DNA of 60,337 nucleotides from Fistulifera solaris (taxonomy: Eukaryota > Bacillariophyta > Bacillariophyceae > Naviculales > Stauroneidaceae): positions 1 through 60,337 of the forward strand of contig AP026177.1 of the NCBI GenBank assembly GCA_030295235.1. The letters run 5' to 3'. The first letter of the stretch is position 1. Every line of letters begins with the position of its first letter. Position numbers and translations under genes: made by a program. Positions 34,701 through 46,597 of this stretch are shown piece by piece. Below the pieces are notes generated by a model that searched no databases, was not told the DNA's origin, and was given only the letters and a program-made list of their open reading frames with translations.

Positions 34701-36347
34701 ATGACAGAAAATATGTTATCACCTTCTCCTGATTACGCACCATCGCATGATGTCCGCAGTTCCGTATCCGGTCTAGTGCCAATCGGCAATATGTTCAGCC
34801 CGATTCCTTGTAGTGTCGCGCAAGACAAAGAGCTAAAACTCCCCAACAATCTCCTTTCAGCAAGACAGATCAACAATATATGCTGCAGGGAAGGATATTC
34901 GACAATGTTCCGGATTTAAATTGCGGGCTGAAAATGGAACGAGTTATTGTTGAAACGGTCGATGAAGAAAGTGTTGGGTTTGTCGACTGCTGTGTAGCAA
35001 CACCCGCTGAGCACGTTAGCGAAGATCGAATCTCCGAAGACTCTCAGAATGACGCACCAGTAAATTCTCCGCGAGTACACCCTGATCTCCGTAACGACCA
35101 ATGGAGTGCTTTGGGATCTATGAACGCGAGTCGACACCATGATGTACATGAGAAGCCGTCCACAGAGGTCAAGTTTGCTGATTTTAGCAGTCATGATGCG
35201 ACAAACACTATGGAAAGTTCAACAAGTTCGATAGGCAATGGAAAGGGTTTAGCAGGTGAAGTCGAGGAGGAAGGCTTATTCGTTAAGGGCGACATCAACA
35301 TGAGCACCGAATGCCAGGCAGAGGTAGCTACTCCGTCGATCATGGGAAAATAAGTGACTCAGTCGAGCACGAAGGCGTGCATTGGGATATTGTAGAGAAT
35401 GACGACGTTGAATGTCATAATGTTGAATTGCATCACCTCGACGGAGTGCAACTGAACGACTCCTTTGCTTCGACCGGATCGAATCGCGAAGAAGAGATCC
35501 AGCAAGCTCAGTACGTTTTGGGAGCTACCAGTATGGCGTTCATGGATCGACTCCGAGGAGCTTCGCTACGTCGTAAAATGAATTTAGCTCGTAATCGCGA
35601 TTCGCTTGTCAATAAAGAAAAGGCACAAAGAGAAGCCATCGCGGCCTTTGAGGCAGCCAAGACGTCCGTGGAGATTCGGCCAGAAATCAGTACAAACCAC
35701 AAAGCCGACAAAGAGCCAACCGATAGCAACCAGTTCAAAGCCAGACCGTTGTCAAAAGCTATTTTGAAAAGCGGAGGAATAAGCGGAGTGCGCTTTGTCG
35801 AGAAGCGACCCGTAACGACTCCGTGCTCACCAATGCTGGGCTCGCGTCGCGGAATCGGCAAGTTTGGAGCCAGCAACAACTAAGAGTAGTTCTGGCATCA
35901 ATGAAGCAGACTCGTGCGTATTCAAAGCCCGACCCTGGCCACGAAGAAAGGTAGAACATGCTGGCACCTATGGAGTTCCCAAAGTCGAGAAGCGACCTAC
36001 AACAGTTCCTGAATCACCTTTGCTAGGACACCGAAGACGAAAAGCAGAACCAAAGGTCCTTCCCAAAATGTGAATAAGCCCGATTTCAAAACAATATCCC
36101 TGCCTCCGAAACCAGTGAATAGACCCGTTCCTACAGCCAACAAGGAGAATGCTGAGACTTCGAGAGGTGCTCACACACATATTGACGCCTATGTCCCTCA
36201 CAGCACTCTTCGAGCTTCCCAGCGGGCCGAATACGATACACAACGATGCGGACGTGAGCAAAGAGACGCGTCCACAAGCGTCGAGAGAGTCTGGCCCAAG
36301 TCAAAGCTCTGCGAGAAGAATTGAATGTATTGCTTAGCAAAATGTGA
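34701..36347 (+). CDS. TPX2-like protein with two FKARP repeats
   Basis: The ATG is at 34701 (MTENMLSPSPDYAPSH). The N-terminal 250 residues are acidic and Ser-rich. A basic helical block follows (MAFMDRLRGASLRRKMNLAR, then KEKAQREAIAAFEAAKTS). After it come two similar modules: FKARPLSKAILKSGGISGV, FVEKRPVTTPCSPMLGSRR; and FKARPWPRRKVEHAGTYGV, KVEKRPTTVPESPLLGHRRR. FKAxPxP with a later TxPxSPxL is the signature of TPX2-type spindle proteins, which bind microtubules and importin. A third basic Pro-rich block (KPVNRPVPTANKENAE) and a short leucine-heptad tail (LAQVKALREELNVLLSKM, TGA at 36345-36347) end the protein. The frame shifts near 34900, 35345, 35880, 36070 and 36200. The function at spindles is inferred from the motif only. 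Confidence 0.65.
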
Positions 36348-36984
36348 GATTTTATAATAAGTTAGTGTGCCGGTAGCTTCCTCTTTCACGTTATTTCTTC
36401 CTCCGTTGAAAGTTGTGAAAGGTAAAAGATGATTCGAATGGGACCTTAGGGAGTAAAAGAAGGTGTTTTGCTCTATAATATCGACTACGACTGATTTTGT
36501 AAATAATTGTAACAGCCCAAAATTAGGTTTCGTCACTTCGTCACTGCGTGTATCGAACATAATGTTTGATGTACAGAAATACTTATAGAAAAGTAGCGTT
36601 TCGGTATTGAAGATCTCCGCTGTCGCCGCACTTTGGCTTCTTTTGTTTCTTACGGACTGAGTAAAACAGAAACCCATAATGGACTGTAGCCTTTTCAGTG
36701 CTCGAGTGGCATTGGCTTGAACTTCAAGGTGGCATCGTATGGAATCCAAACATAGCAATAGTGGAAAACGAGAACCACGGCCCAACCTCCCAAGTTACAT
36801 CACTGAAATTCCTTTGCCTTCCTCCGAATGCCGTATGGGATACTCCGTAAACCGACCAGCTGTCACTGCGGAGAAAGCGCACGTAAGATAGGCCTCTCGC
36901 TGTGCACGGAACGCTCTCTTCTCAAGTGTTCCTCTTATCGTTGCAACAATCCAGCTTTTGTATCTTTCTCTACTTTTTAAAAAG
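36348..36984. other. Intergenic, no supported gene
   Basis: About 640 bp between the TPX2-like stop and the histidine kinase start. The minus frame 36198-36785 is mostly antisense to the preceding gene or featureless. Confidence 0.4.
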
Positions 36985-39084
36985 AATGAATGAAACCAAC
37001 AACATGAATAATCCTGAGGATGATGATTCAAAGATGACTAGCACTCCAAAAATGACGAGTTTCGTCAACGCAATTACACTCGACAAGATCTGTATCCGTT
37101 CAATTTACTGCAACAAGCGATTTGGGTGTTTGACGTCGAACGGAAAAGCATGTGGTGGGCAAATGCGGCTTCGATACGAATGTGGAATGCGACCTCGTTA
37201 GAAAGTCTTCTCGAACGGGATTGTGCAACCGATATGAGTGAAGCGACGGAACGACAAATCAATAGTTATTTAGAAGGATTTCGTCGAGGGAATCCTTTAC
37301 GGAACTGGTGCGTCTTGTTTTGTAAGGAGTTTGTTATTGCAATCGACTCTTTCTCTCTCATACACATTATCTTCTCTTAGTATACATTCTATCCCTAGGA
37401 AAGTCAGTAACAGGAATTGTGCGAGTATCTGGAATATTAGCCGACGGACGTTTGATGATGATGAATGAATTTGAGCCGATTGAAAAATAGAAAAAGAACA
37501 AAAGAATGCGAGACGAACTGAAATATTAAAACATATTCCCATTGCTATCTGGCAATTTGAAAGTAATGGAAACATGATGGAGCAGAATCCCGAGTCATTA
37601 AAAGCCTTTGGGGTTCGACGATTGTCGGGCCTTCCTTTCTCGATCGATTCATTGATCGCGAAGTGGAGCAACATACGCTCACACAAATTTTGAATCAACA
37701 AAGCTATTGCGTCGAAGCGTGTCTGCAAACATTAAAAGGACCGAGATGGTTTTCGATTGAAGGTAGAATACATCGAGATCCGATTACATCCAGTAATGTT
37801 ATCCTGTGTTCGGCTCGTGATACTACGGAAGTACGACAGGCGCGGATTGAAGCCGAGCAAGCGGATTTGGAAAAGTCGGAGTTTTGGCCGTCATGGCGCA
37901 TGAATTACGGACACCGTTGCATCAAGTGATCGGTTATACGGAACTTCTACAAGATACGCAACTATCACCAAGACAGGATGAGTACGTGCGCACGCTGGAT
38001 GCTTCGGCCAAGTCGCTGATGACAATCATCAATGATTTGCTAGATTACAGTAAGTTGGAAGCCGGCAAAATGAAATTTGAAACAATACCTTTCGATCCAC
38101 GACACGTGGTTGGCGGTACATTGGCGGCGATTGCCGATTCGGCCGAACGAAAAGGTTTGAAACTGGAAAGCTCCTTTTGCGACGATTTGCCCGTATCGGT
38201 GGCGGGTGATCCCGCGCGTTCGACAAATTTTGCTCAATCTTGCTCATAATGCTGTCAAGTTCACCGCTAGAGGGAGTATTCAAATAGCTGTGCGAAAATC
38301 AGCAACGTCGGAAATTCGACAGGACGGCAAAACATGTCTCCGATTTGAGGTAATAGACACTGGAATAGGACTCAGCGATGACTCCATGCGGAAACTCTTC
38401 ACTAAATACCAGCAAGCCAACCCAGCGATTGCTCGCAACTTTGGAGGCACTGGATTGGGACTTTCAATATGTAAGCTCTTGGTGAACGCGATAGGAGGGC
38501 ACATTGGCGTCGAAAGTAAGACAGGTCAGGGCAGTACATTTTGGTTTGAACTGCCCTTTGCGATCAACGACGCGAGCGGCAATATTAAGCCGCCGGTAGC
38601 AAAGCAATCAAAACCAGTCGATAAACAGCCGGCCAAATTAAAGACTCACACAGGTCCTTCTCTCAAAGTGCTTGTTGCCGAAGATAATCTAGTGAACCAG
38701 AAACTGGCCAAGTCTCTCTTGCTTCGTTTGGGGCACGAAGTATTTCTCGTCGAAAACGGCTATGATGCAACACTCGAAGTGGATAGAAGGAAGTATGATT
38801 TGGTTTTGATGGATGTGCAAATGCCAGTCATGGGAGGAATGGAGGCTACGGCTTTAATTCGACAAAAGTATCCACGGTCGGAGTTGCCAATTGTTGGGTT
38901 AACAGCCGATTTTCGGAAAGCGGAACTTCAAAAGTACATTGATGCAGGAATGAACTATTGCGTGGGCAAGCCCATTCGGTTGAATGAACTGATGAGCACG
39001 ATTTATAAAACTGTTCACGCCAACTCGGGCAAGGTGACAGACGAGGGGTTGCGGTCTTTACGCGACCTTGCGCGTAATGTTTGA
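36985..39084 (+). CDS. Hybrid sensor histidine kinase (PAS-PAS-HisKA-HATPase-REC)
   Basis: The ATG is at 36985. The first PAS-like domain (about 37085-37300) reads FNLLQQAIWVFDVERKSMWW and ANAASIRMWNATSLESL. After an intron (donor near G|GTGCGTC at 37309) a second sensor segment reads VTGIVRVSGILADGRLMMM and RTEILKHIPIAIWQFESNG, ending DTTEVRQARIEAEQADLEKS. The transmitter starts at 37890: MAHELRTPLHQVIGY (phospho-accepting His), then a DYSKLEAGK helix. HATPase boxes: NLAHNAVKF (N), DTGIG (G1) and GGTGLGLSICKLL (G2). The REC domain is VLVAEDNLVNQKLA, DLVLMDVQMPVMGG (acceptor Asp) and VGLTAD. No membrane helix is seen, so it is probably a soluble sensor; the ligand is unknown. Frame shifts lie near 37150, 37490, 37890 and 38214 (GDP/RVRQ). 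It ends 45 bp from the convergent BRWD gene. Confidence 0.93.
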
Positions 39085-39129
39085 GATATTCCAAATATCT
39101 GTATAATTAGCTTACTAGGTCTAAAAGAG

Positions 39130-42100
39130 TTACTTCCGTCGGCGCGGACGCACAATATCGAGTTCCTGGCATATAGACTCGAATATATCCTTCAGCATGT
39201 CTTTCATTTGTCTGCGTGATGCGAGAACGTAAGCATTTTGTTTTATTATCAAAGACGTAGCCTTTCAAACGTACCTAGCTTTGTTCGCATATTCGGGCAA
39301 TTGCTCTCGATTAAACAAGATGCAGTTGTTGAATACCATCATCAAGTCTTGCTGCAACTCCTGTATGGAACGGTAACGAGGAAGGCGCTCTTCTTCGATA
39401 GTCCGAAAGTCCATCGGTTCCTTGATCACGCTTTGGTAGCTCTCCGCAATGTCCGGATATTGTTCTACCACCGGTTCTTCGAACAATTTCTCCTCATCAT
39501 AAAGTCGCTAGGGTGTCATAAAACAAGACAGGGTAAGCCCAACCCGATCATCAAACATGTAAACAAAATCTTTACTTACCAAACGTTCCAGAATACCAAA
39601 GGACACCTGAGAGATAAATTTCAGACCAATATCAGGCCAAGGTTCTGCGACTGAATGTGTTTGCTCTGTGTTTACACTTTTAGATCTCGGATTCTTTATG
39701 CTTCTTCGCGCTTTTGGGTGGCGGTGGTGTTTCCTCGTCCGATGAGTCGTCTCCCGTCTTGACATCTTTGCAGGACGTTTTCTCCTTCGTCAGAATCGTT
39801 GACGCTGGCAGGGCTTTCTTCGACAGCGTGGCGATCTTTAGATCGTGTGGATCTTCGTGTACTAACTACTTCTTCCGTCGCCTCACTTTTACGTAAACCT
39901 GCCTTCCTCTTCACCCCTTGCGGGCTTTTACACCGGATTCCGAACCACTAGATTCGTCGCTTTCACTCTGATACGATTTATTCGCTCGAGCTCGATTTGA
40001 GCTTCTACGACTTGGTTCCACGACCGAATCCGACTCGTCCGACTCGCTGACTGCGTCTTCTTCGTCTTCGCTGCTTTGTGCATCGTCGTCGACAAAATCT
40101 TCTTCGTCCGACGAGTCTTTTGCTGTCTTTACGTACACTCGCTCGAGCTCTGCCATGTGCGGTGCTTTCTGAAGAGTCCGAGTCGTCACTGGAATGTCCT
40201 CCATGTGCTTCGAAAGCATTGTCTGGCTCTACTCCATCGTTTCCGCCATAGTGTGAACCGGTCGACGATCGTTGAGCGCGTCGGGTATTTCTAGTTTGCG
40301 ACGTAAGTTCCTGCGTCTACATCGCCACTTCGGGACAAAGATCGCCTCGCTATACGTGCCGAGAGAGGACTGCTTTGGCCGTCTTCATGGGAAGCGTCGC
40401 TAATTCTCACCCTTTGCTCCGATCGCAAAGACTGTGAACGGGCGACACGTGAACGGGAAGTGTTAGCCGATACATTGTGGTCGATATCTGAAGGCAGTTC
40501 AGCGTACGAGACAGGACCATCTCTAGACCGCGTTGATCGATGGCTACTACCGACAGCTTGAGTATTTCGTTGCCTCCTTTGTCCCTCAACGGGAGTACGA
40601 CTACGCTGAATGTCACGGTTTCGCCGTCCGCGGGATGACATGTCATTATCCTCGTTATCACTGACGTCTACATCAGAAGGCTGATCTGCGTATGATACTT
40701 GTCCTCGACCAGGCCTGTTGAAACGACCGTGCAGATTATGTGGTTGGGCTCTCGCCCTCGACTGTCGCATTGGAATCTCATTTCCGTCTGGTTGATGCTG
40801 GATGGCCTCTAAAACTCGCCGTGATTGCCTCATCGGTTGACTAGAAGCGCGCAACGTTCTATGAGTGCCCCGCGATTTTGAGCGCGCCCCCTCTTCTTGC
40901 CAATCCACTTGCCAAGTCTTCCAGAGTCCTTTGTGCATCTCCTGTTCTAATTCTAATCCTTCTAGACTGTCGGCGATTAGCGTCACCATCTAAATTTCTA
41001 TCATTTTGATTACTGGCTGCCCGTGCGTGTCGAGGCGGAGGAAGGGCTTCCAAGGACGTTGAACGGGAACGCTGCCTGGAAGAAGTACGTCGAACAGGAG
41101 CTGTGCGCACTGAAGCTGCCTCCCCTAAGGTACCTAGCTCTCTAGTAGAACGACGGACATCAGTGACTGCAAGCGTCGCTGTTTCTGCAATAGGTTCTCC
41201 AGCAGCAGGCGGAATGTTTGGGACCTCAGTTTGAAATGCGCGATAGGCTTCCAACTCACTAGATGGAAGAAGAATTTCTTCAAATTGCGATAGCATTTCC
41301 CTTGCTGCGTCGGACAAATCATGAACTTCTCCGTTATACTTGATGCAGTTTTCTTTGATTACTTTGACGTCTGCAACCACGCTAAAAGAGAACAGTAGTA
41401 ATTCGACTCGAGTCTCTCAAGCATGAAATTCAAGCACATCGGAACCTCCACTCGAGATTGATAGTCAGAAAACTGATGCTCGTTTACAGGATCTGCAAAA
41501 GCTGGGCCCATTTCCATTTCTTTGACAGCGCCGATAGCATCGCGAGCCTTCTTCTTTTCCATTTCCGTCAGAACTGGGCGGTCTGGAGACACCGTCGAGT
41601 CGTCGCAAAGACTAAGCTCCCAAGGGCTAACACTATCCCTCTCACCGGTATTCCATACAATCGATACAGAGCGATAGCCGCTACCTTCTATTTGGCGTTC
41701 ACCGTCATCGTCACTCTCTGTCACCGCGACGATTCGACCCGGAAAAGGTGTCCACTCAGGATCATCGCGCCTACTTTCGTCCCTGTAGTAGACTTCGATT
41801 TCAATGTTTTCGCTGCCCGAAGCAATCGTCTCTTCAAACGCGCCAATCGCGATTGAAAGAGACTCAAGGTAAATGTAATCAGCCTCCGAATTTTCGAACA
41901 GATTTAGCTAAATTGATATGCGTCAGTTAGACAAAGAACGGTCTCGAACAATTCGAGCGCCATTATCAACATACCTCAAACAGATGTGATTGCTCAGGTT
42001 CCGTAAATGTTGGACTTGGCCAACGAAAACGACGGTTTAGTGAAATCTGCGGTACCCCAGTAATTTCCAGAGACAAAATAGCGACAACGCTGTTGCAGCG

Positions 42101-45100
42101 AGATCTTCAAAGCAAACATGTGTCAATGGTTTGCTGAACAAGAGTATCCATGTAATAAAGGTACTTACGTTGAACCTCTTCCAGAGTACGCCGTAAAGGA
42201 AATCGGTACCTGATGTTGCGGATTAAACACTGCACAAAGGGCCATTCAGCACCGTCTGGCCAATTACGCCATGGGGCAGTCAAGGAAGGGAACTGTAGAA
42301 TCGTGTCTTTGTGGACCCTTGGTATGTAAACAATACTGTCGCCAACTTGCGGGGTGTAGCTTTTCGTCCACCATAGGATGAATTGCTTTCAAGTCGACGA
42401 ACCCAGGATCGACTAATCGATGCGCTCCTCGCGTCGGGTACACGAAAGAAGTGCGAGTCATAGTCTCGAATGAAAGGACCGGAAGGTTCGTTGTTGGTAC
42501 TCATGTATTCTTCCAAACCACCCTCGGAATCCGAATCATCATCTTCAATAAATCGTCGGCGACGACCACCAGCGGCAGGGGAATCGGGCATCACTAAAGA
42601 ATCCTCCATGTCATCGTCGTCATCATCCGAATCCGAGGACTCATGCAGACGTCTACCAGCAGTTTCGTTGTACTCAAACTCCTCATCATCGGTGTCCGCC
42701 ATTTCACTGTCATCGTCGTGACGATTTGATGACGCTTCTTCTCTCAAAATGTCAGTGTAGTCTCTCCATCGGTAGTTGTCTGACATGCGTCGTGGGCTTC
42801 TCGGTCTTGCTTCGGCGTCTGATGCAGCAGAAGGGGCCCAACTATCAGTTTTCCACCGATAGTATCTTCGCCTAGCATCACCGTGGTTTCTGGATCCAAC
42901 CTAGCAATGACATTGCCATGAACAGGCATTTCGGTTTCGCTCATTTCTGCAGCGATTTGCCTGCAGTACTGTCGCTTGCACCTTGCCTCAACTTCGGAAC
43001 TTGGCAACGGGCCTGTATTACCTCGCAAAGGTCGTTCACAAAGCTGCCCATGGCGTGCCCGCATTGGAACACCGGACGCCACGAGGAGCCAAATGTGGGG
43101 CTGCTCCGATCCGCGCTCGACACAATAGCCATTTTGATCATACAATAAATCATAGTAGTCGTTTGAAAAATACTGCTCCTTCATCCATGGCAAGTTCTTG
43201 CCATCAGTTTCATCTTTTGCCCAACGGAATCGAAAATTGACACGCGACCACTATCGTCCGTCAGCACTAGCAATGCCCGTCTGGCGAAAAGAACCATCTA
43301 AGTATCCACTAGGCTTCCCTTTGTCGCGAGCATCAATAGGGCCGAACTCTAACGTGTTTTGTGCTGGAATACACACTCGCCAATGGTTACATTCCAAATT
43401 TTGACTCGTCCATCGGCCCCAGCAGAGCAAAAGATATCTGACTCCGAAGGATGTGGCACGAGAACAGGGCACTGCATCGAGTGCGCTCCAGAAATAGCGA
43501 CTAGGCAGTTCCCACTTCTGCTATCCCAAACACAAATGAATTGACTTCCTGGGACAATGGCGCTGCCGCTTTGCTTCTCTAGCTCAGATTGCGACGTTAC
43601 GATAGTCTCGTCCTGCGCGGTCCAGCAAGCCACATCACAAGAAATACGCGAAGCAGCGGGAGCGCGTCGACGTGCGGGTGCTGATTCAGAACGACGAGGG
43701 TTGGAAAGTTGTATTAGAATATGCGAGGTCTTGCGGTTAGCCATAAGACGAGGATAGGAAGGATCAACGCTCCAGGACCATAACCGTACGACGCCCTCCT
43801 TTTGACTCGCACTGAGGCGATCTCCTTTATGGGAATACGATAAATCAGTAATAGCACTATGATGTGCTTTGAGTTCCAGCAGTAGTTCTCCTGGAACAGA
43901 GAGACGAATTAGCAACGAGTGGCACTATTTCGCCTACACATCCGATGTTCACGTACCTTGATCTCGAAGATTTGAAGAGGTTCGCATGACTGGTGACTCA
44001 TTTTCGATGAGTTCTAATGCTGGGTCAGCAACTTCTTTCCATATACGACATGTACCATCATCAGAACCTGTAGCAAAATGTAAGCCAAAGGGCATTTCGC
44101 TACACAAAGAACTTTAATGAAAGACGATCGTGTCCTTCCTTCATTCGGGTTCCCATGCGGTAATTTACAAAGCAGATCCACTCCTTCATCGAGATTATCG
44201 TTGAATACAAAGTCACCGGCTGATTCTTGATTTGCGTTGACATTGTTGTTCTCTAGTACATTCAAACCGTTACCTTCAGGCAAGGGTGGCAATGGAATTT
44301 GAGCCAGCGCTACCGGAGCATTTTCTGACGACTCGAGTACCTGGTCCGGCGCTGCCTGGGTAGCTCCCTGGCCTTGCGTGTCCTGTAGTGAAGCTTGTAA
44401 CACGACCTCAGTCATTGACTCAGCCGTGTTTGTAGCAGTTTTGTCATTATTTTGATGATATTCGAGGCGCTTGCCCACCCATTTTCCGTATCTTTTCAGC
44501 GCCGCATGACGAATATCCCAACACCGCGCCCATCCGTCGCTTCCAGCCGTCACTAATCGATAAGGACTGGTCCAAACGACGGTATTCGTGCCTCCCGCAT
44601 GACCCCGCAAAATAGCTACAGGACTTCCATCGACCAATCCCCAAACGCGGCAGTCACCGTCTTCCGATGCAGTCGCTAGAAACGCATTATCCGGAGACAC
44701 ATCAATATTGTTGATGACACCCGCATGTCCACGAAGTGTACACACCAAGAATGCACCGCGAATTTTAGAAAACGAATTGTCGGGCAAATTAGGGTGAAGC
44801 GTAGGATCCACGCAAAAGACGCGCACAAGATAATCATCCGCGCCGGTACAAAAATAGCGTCCGGTTTTGTCGAATTGCAAGCAATATACCGGGTAGGACA
44901 AGTGCGTGTTGATAGTGGCCGCATGATCGAGTCGATGCTGCAAAAGTACTTTCGAAATGGAATCATCGCGCTTTGACCAAGGACGCCGCAAAATGCGCGA
45001 AAACAACGAACTCGGCTTCGACGGCGTTTGAAAGTTTCGTCGCACATGCTGAAATCGCTGAAAAGCTTTTTCGCCGTGAACTTCAATTCCTGCAACCTGA

Positions 45101-45845
45101 TACGATCGGTTTGCTGTGTAACCATCAATTGTTGCAAGGGACGTTCGAGTTGCACTAACACGCGTTCACAAGCTTTCCGTTTTCCTCTTGTTCGACATCG
45201 TCTGAGCAAGGATTTTGTTTCAGTTCACGCAAAACATTTGATTGAAAAGTAACAGATTGCTGCATCGTCATAATCTGTTCTTCATCGCCTTTGATTTTGT
45301 CTCGTAATTCCAAAAGCTTTCATGCATGACTCCGCCGCCGTCTGTGTTTGCTGTGCTTTCGGATGTTCGGGCATTTGACACGGCCTGTGACAACTTCAAC
45401 GATTTGTTCGACTTGCTGAACGCTGCCAGTCGTTCGTCCCTCTCGACTGTCGTTGCTGCTCGGCTGCTTGCTCCAGCAGATTCACTGAGGAGTGCCCGTT
45501 TCCTCGAACAATCGTGCGGACTGGACTAAATGCAACAGCTGCTGCGGCGGACACGCCCTCTGCAAGCGAGCCTGTGAGAAAGAAGCGGGTTGTAACGATG
45601 ACGATGACGTCTGTAAGGATAAAAGAAAGGAGTACGTAAGAAGCATTTCTCACTCATGTATCTTTTATTCATGCACAAGTAGAAAAACGCACCAAAGCCG
45701 TCGGACCGAATCCTCCGACCGCAGCAAATGCTTCCGAAAGCTCTCGAGCAGCTCTTTGTATGCGTTCTTGGGCAAAGGAATCAGAAACCGTAACACTCGA
45801 CAGCCAATGCGTGACAAGAAGAAGCTCATCATGATCCGATTGCAT
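39130..45845 (-). CDS. BRWD/PHIP-type WD40 and double-bromodomain chromatin reader
   Basis: A nuclear reader of acetylated and methylated histones, related to BRWD1-3/PHIP. The ATG is at 45845 (MQSDHDELLLVTHWLSS). WD40 repeats (about 45000-43350) include YPVYCLQFDKTGRYFCTGAD, TLRGHAGVINNIDVSPDNAF, ILRGHAGGTNTVVW, LKAHHSAITDLSYSHKGD and GADGRVKIWN. A long acidic stretch follows (DSDDDDDDMEDS), then the PHIP Tudor-like part (QVGDSIVYIPRVHKDT, WNTGERDSVSPWEL). Bromodomain 1 spans FADPVNEHQFSDY to ADVKVIKENCIKYNGEVHDL; its Asn lies in KYNG. An Arg/Ser-rich linker (40.3-40.9 kb) leads to bromodomain 2: EEPVVEQYPDIAESY and FNNCILFNREQLPEYANKA. An intron (GTACGTT donor near 39272) precedes the last exon QMKDMLKDIFESICQELD, with the stop at 39130. 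About ten frame breaks. Domain order matches BRWD exactly. Confidence 0.92.
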
Positions 45846-46597
45846 TGTTGCGGTTGTTGACGAATAATATAGAATAATGCAGTTCCTCCGCTTCTCTTTA
45901 AAAGGCTCTGGAGATACAAGGTTCCTTTGTTGCGGTAAGTAGAAGAAAGCTGTTCTTTTATGAAGCAGAGAAAAGAATGAATAAGATTGTCTTTGTGCTT
46001 GACGTGCGCTGTTATTGAGAAGCAAGCGTGTTGGAGCGAGAGCGAGCATGGCGGAGGACGAGGTTTTGCCTCCCGCACGCATTTGCGCGCAGCGCGACTT
46101 CCGTCTACTGTGTATCCTATACCAAAACGAGCGCGCATTGCCCGCCCGCGCGCGCAGTTCAATTTCCGCGTCTGTCTGTCGTGCCTTCGAAATTAGTCGG
46201 AAAAAGTAAACTACTTTTACAAGTTAGTAAAACAAAGACCAGTGCGAAAGGATGCATTTGATGGCATTATTCGTTCCGACAACATCGTCTATCATTTCAT
46301 ACCATGAAAGCTTTGAATCGACTGCTAGACTGGCTTAGTCTTTTATTAAATAACATGCAACGATTTTTGGATAGCTATGAAAAATTGACAGTCAAACCGC
46401 TGATCAAGTTTCTACTATAGACACAAAATGTTGGTTTTACGACTTCATGACTGAATACTCAGTCCCGAGCAGGAACCGTTTTTCTTCTCGTTCCGCCGTC
46501 GCGAAAAGATCACGTCAAACTTCGAGAACGCGTCGTTTCAAAACAAACCATTACATTGCCTAACTTTAATTCTTTTTATTCGAGTCTTAACAGAAAT
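45846..46597. other. Divergent intergenic region between BRWD and lipoyl-protein genes
   Basis: About 750 bp from which both neighbours are read outward, so it probably carries two promoters. It is GC-rich with CGCGCGC near 46145-46155. Plus frames at 45987-46261 overlap each other and show nothing. Confidence 0.45.
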
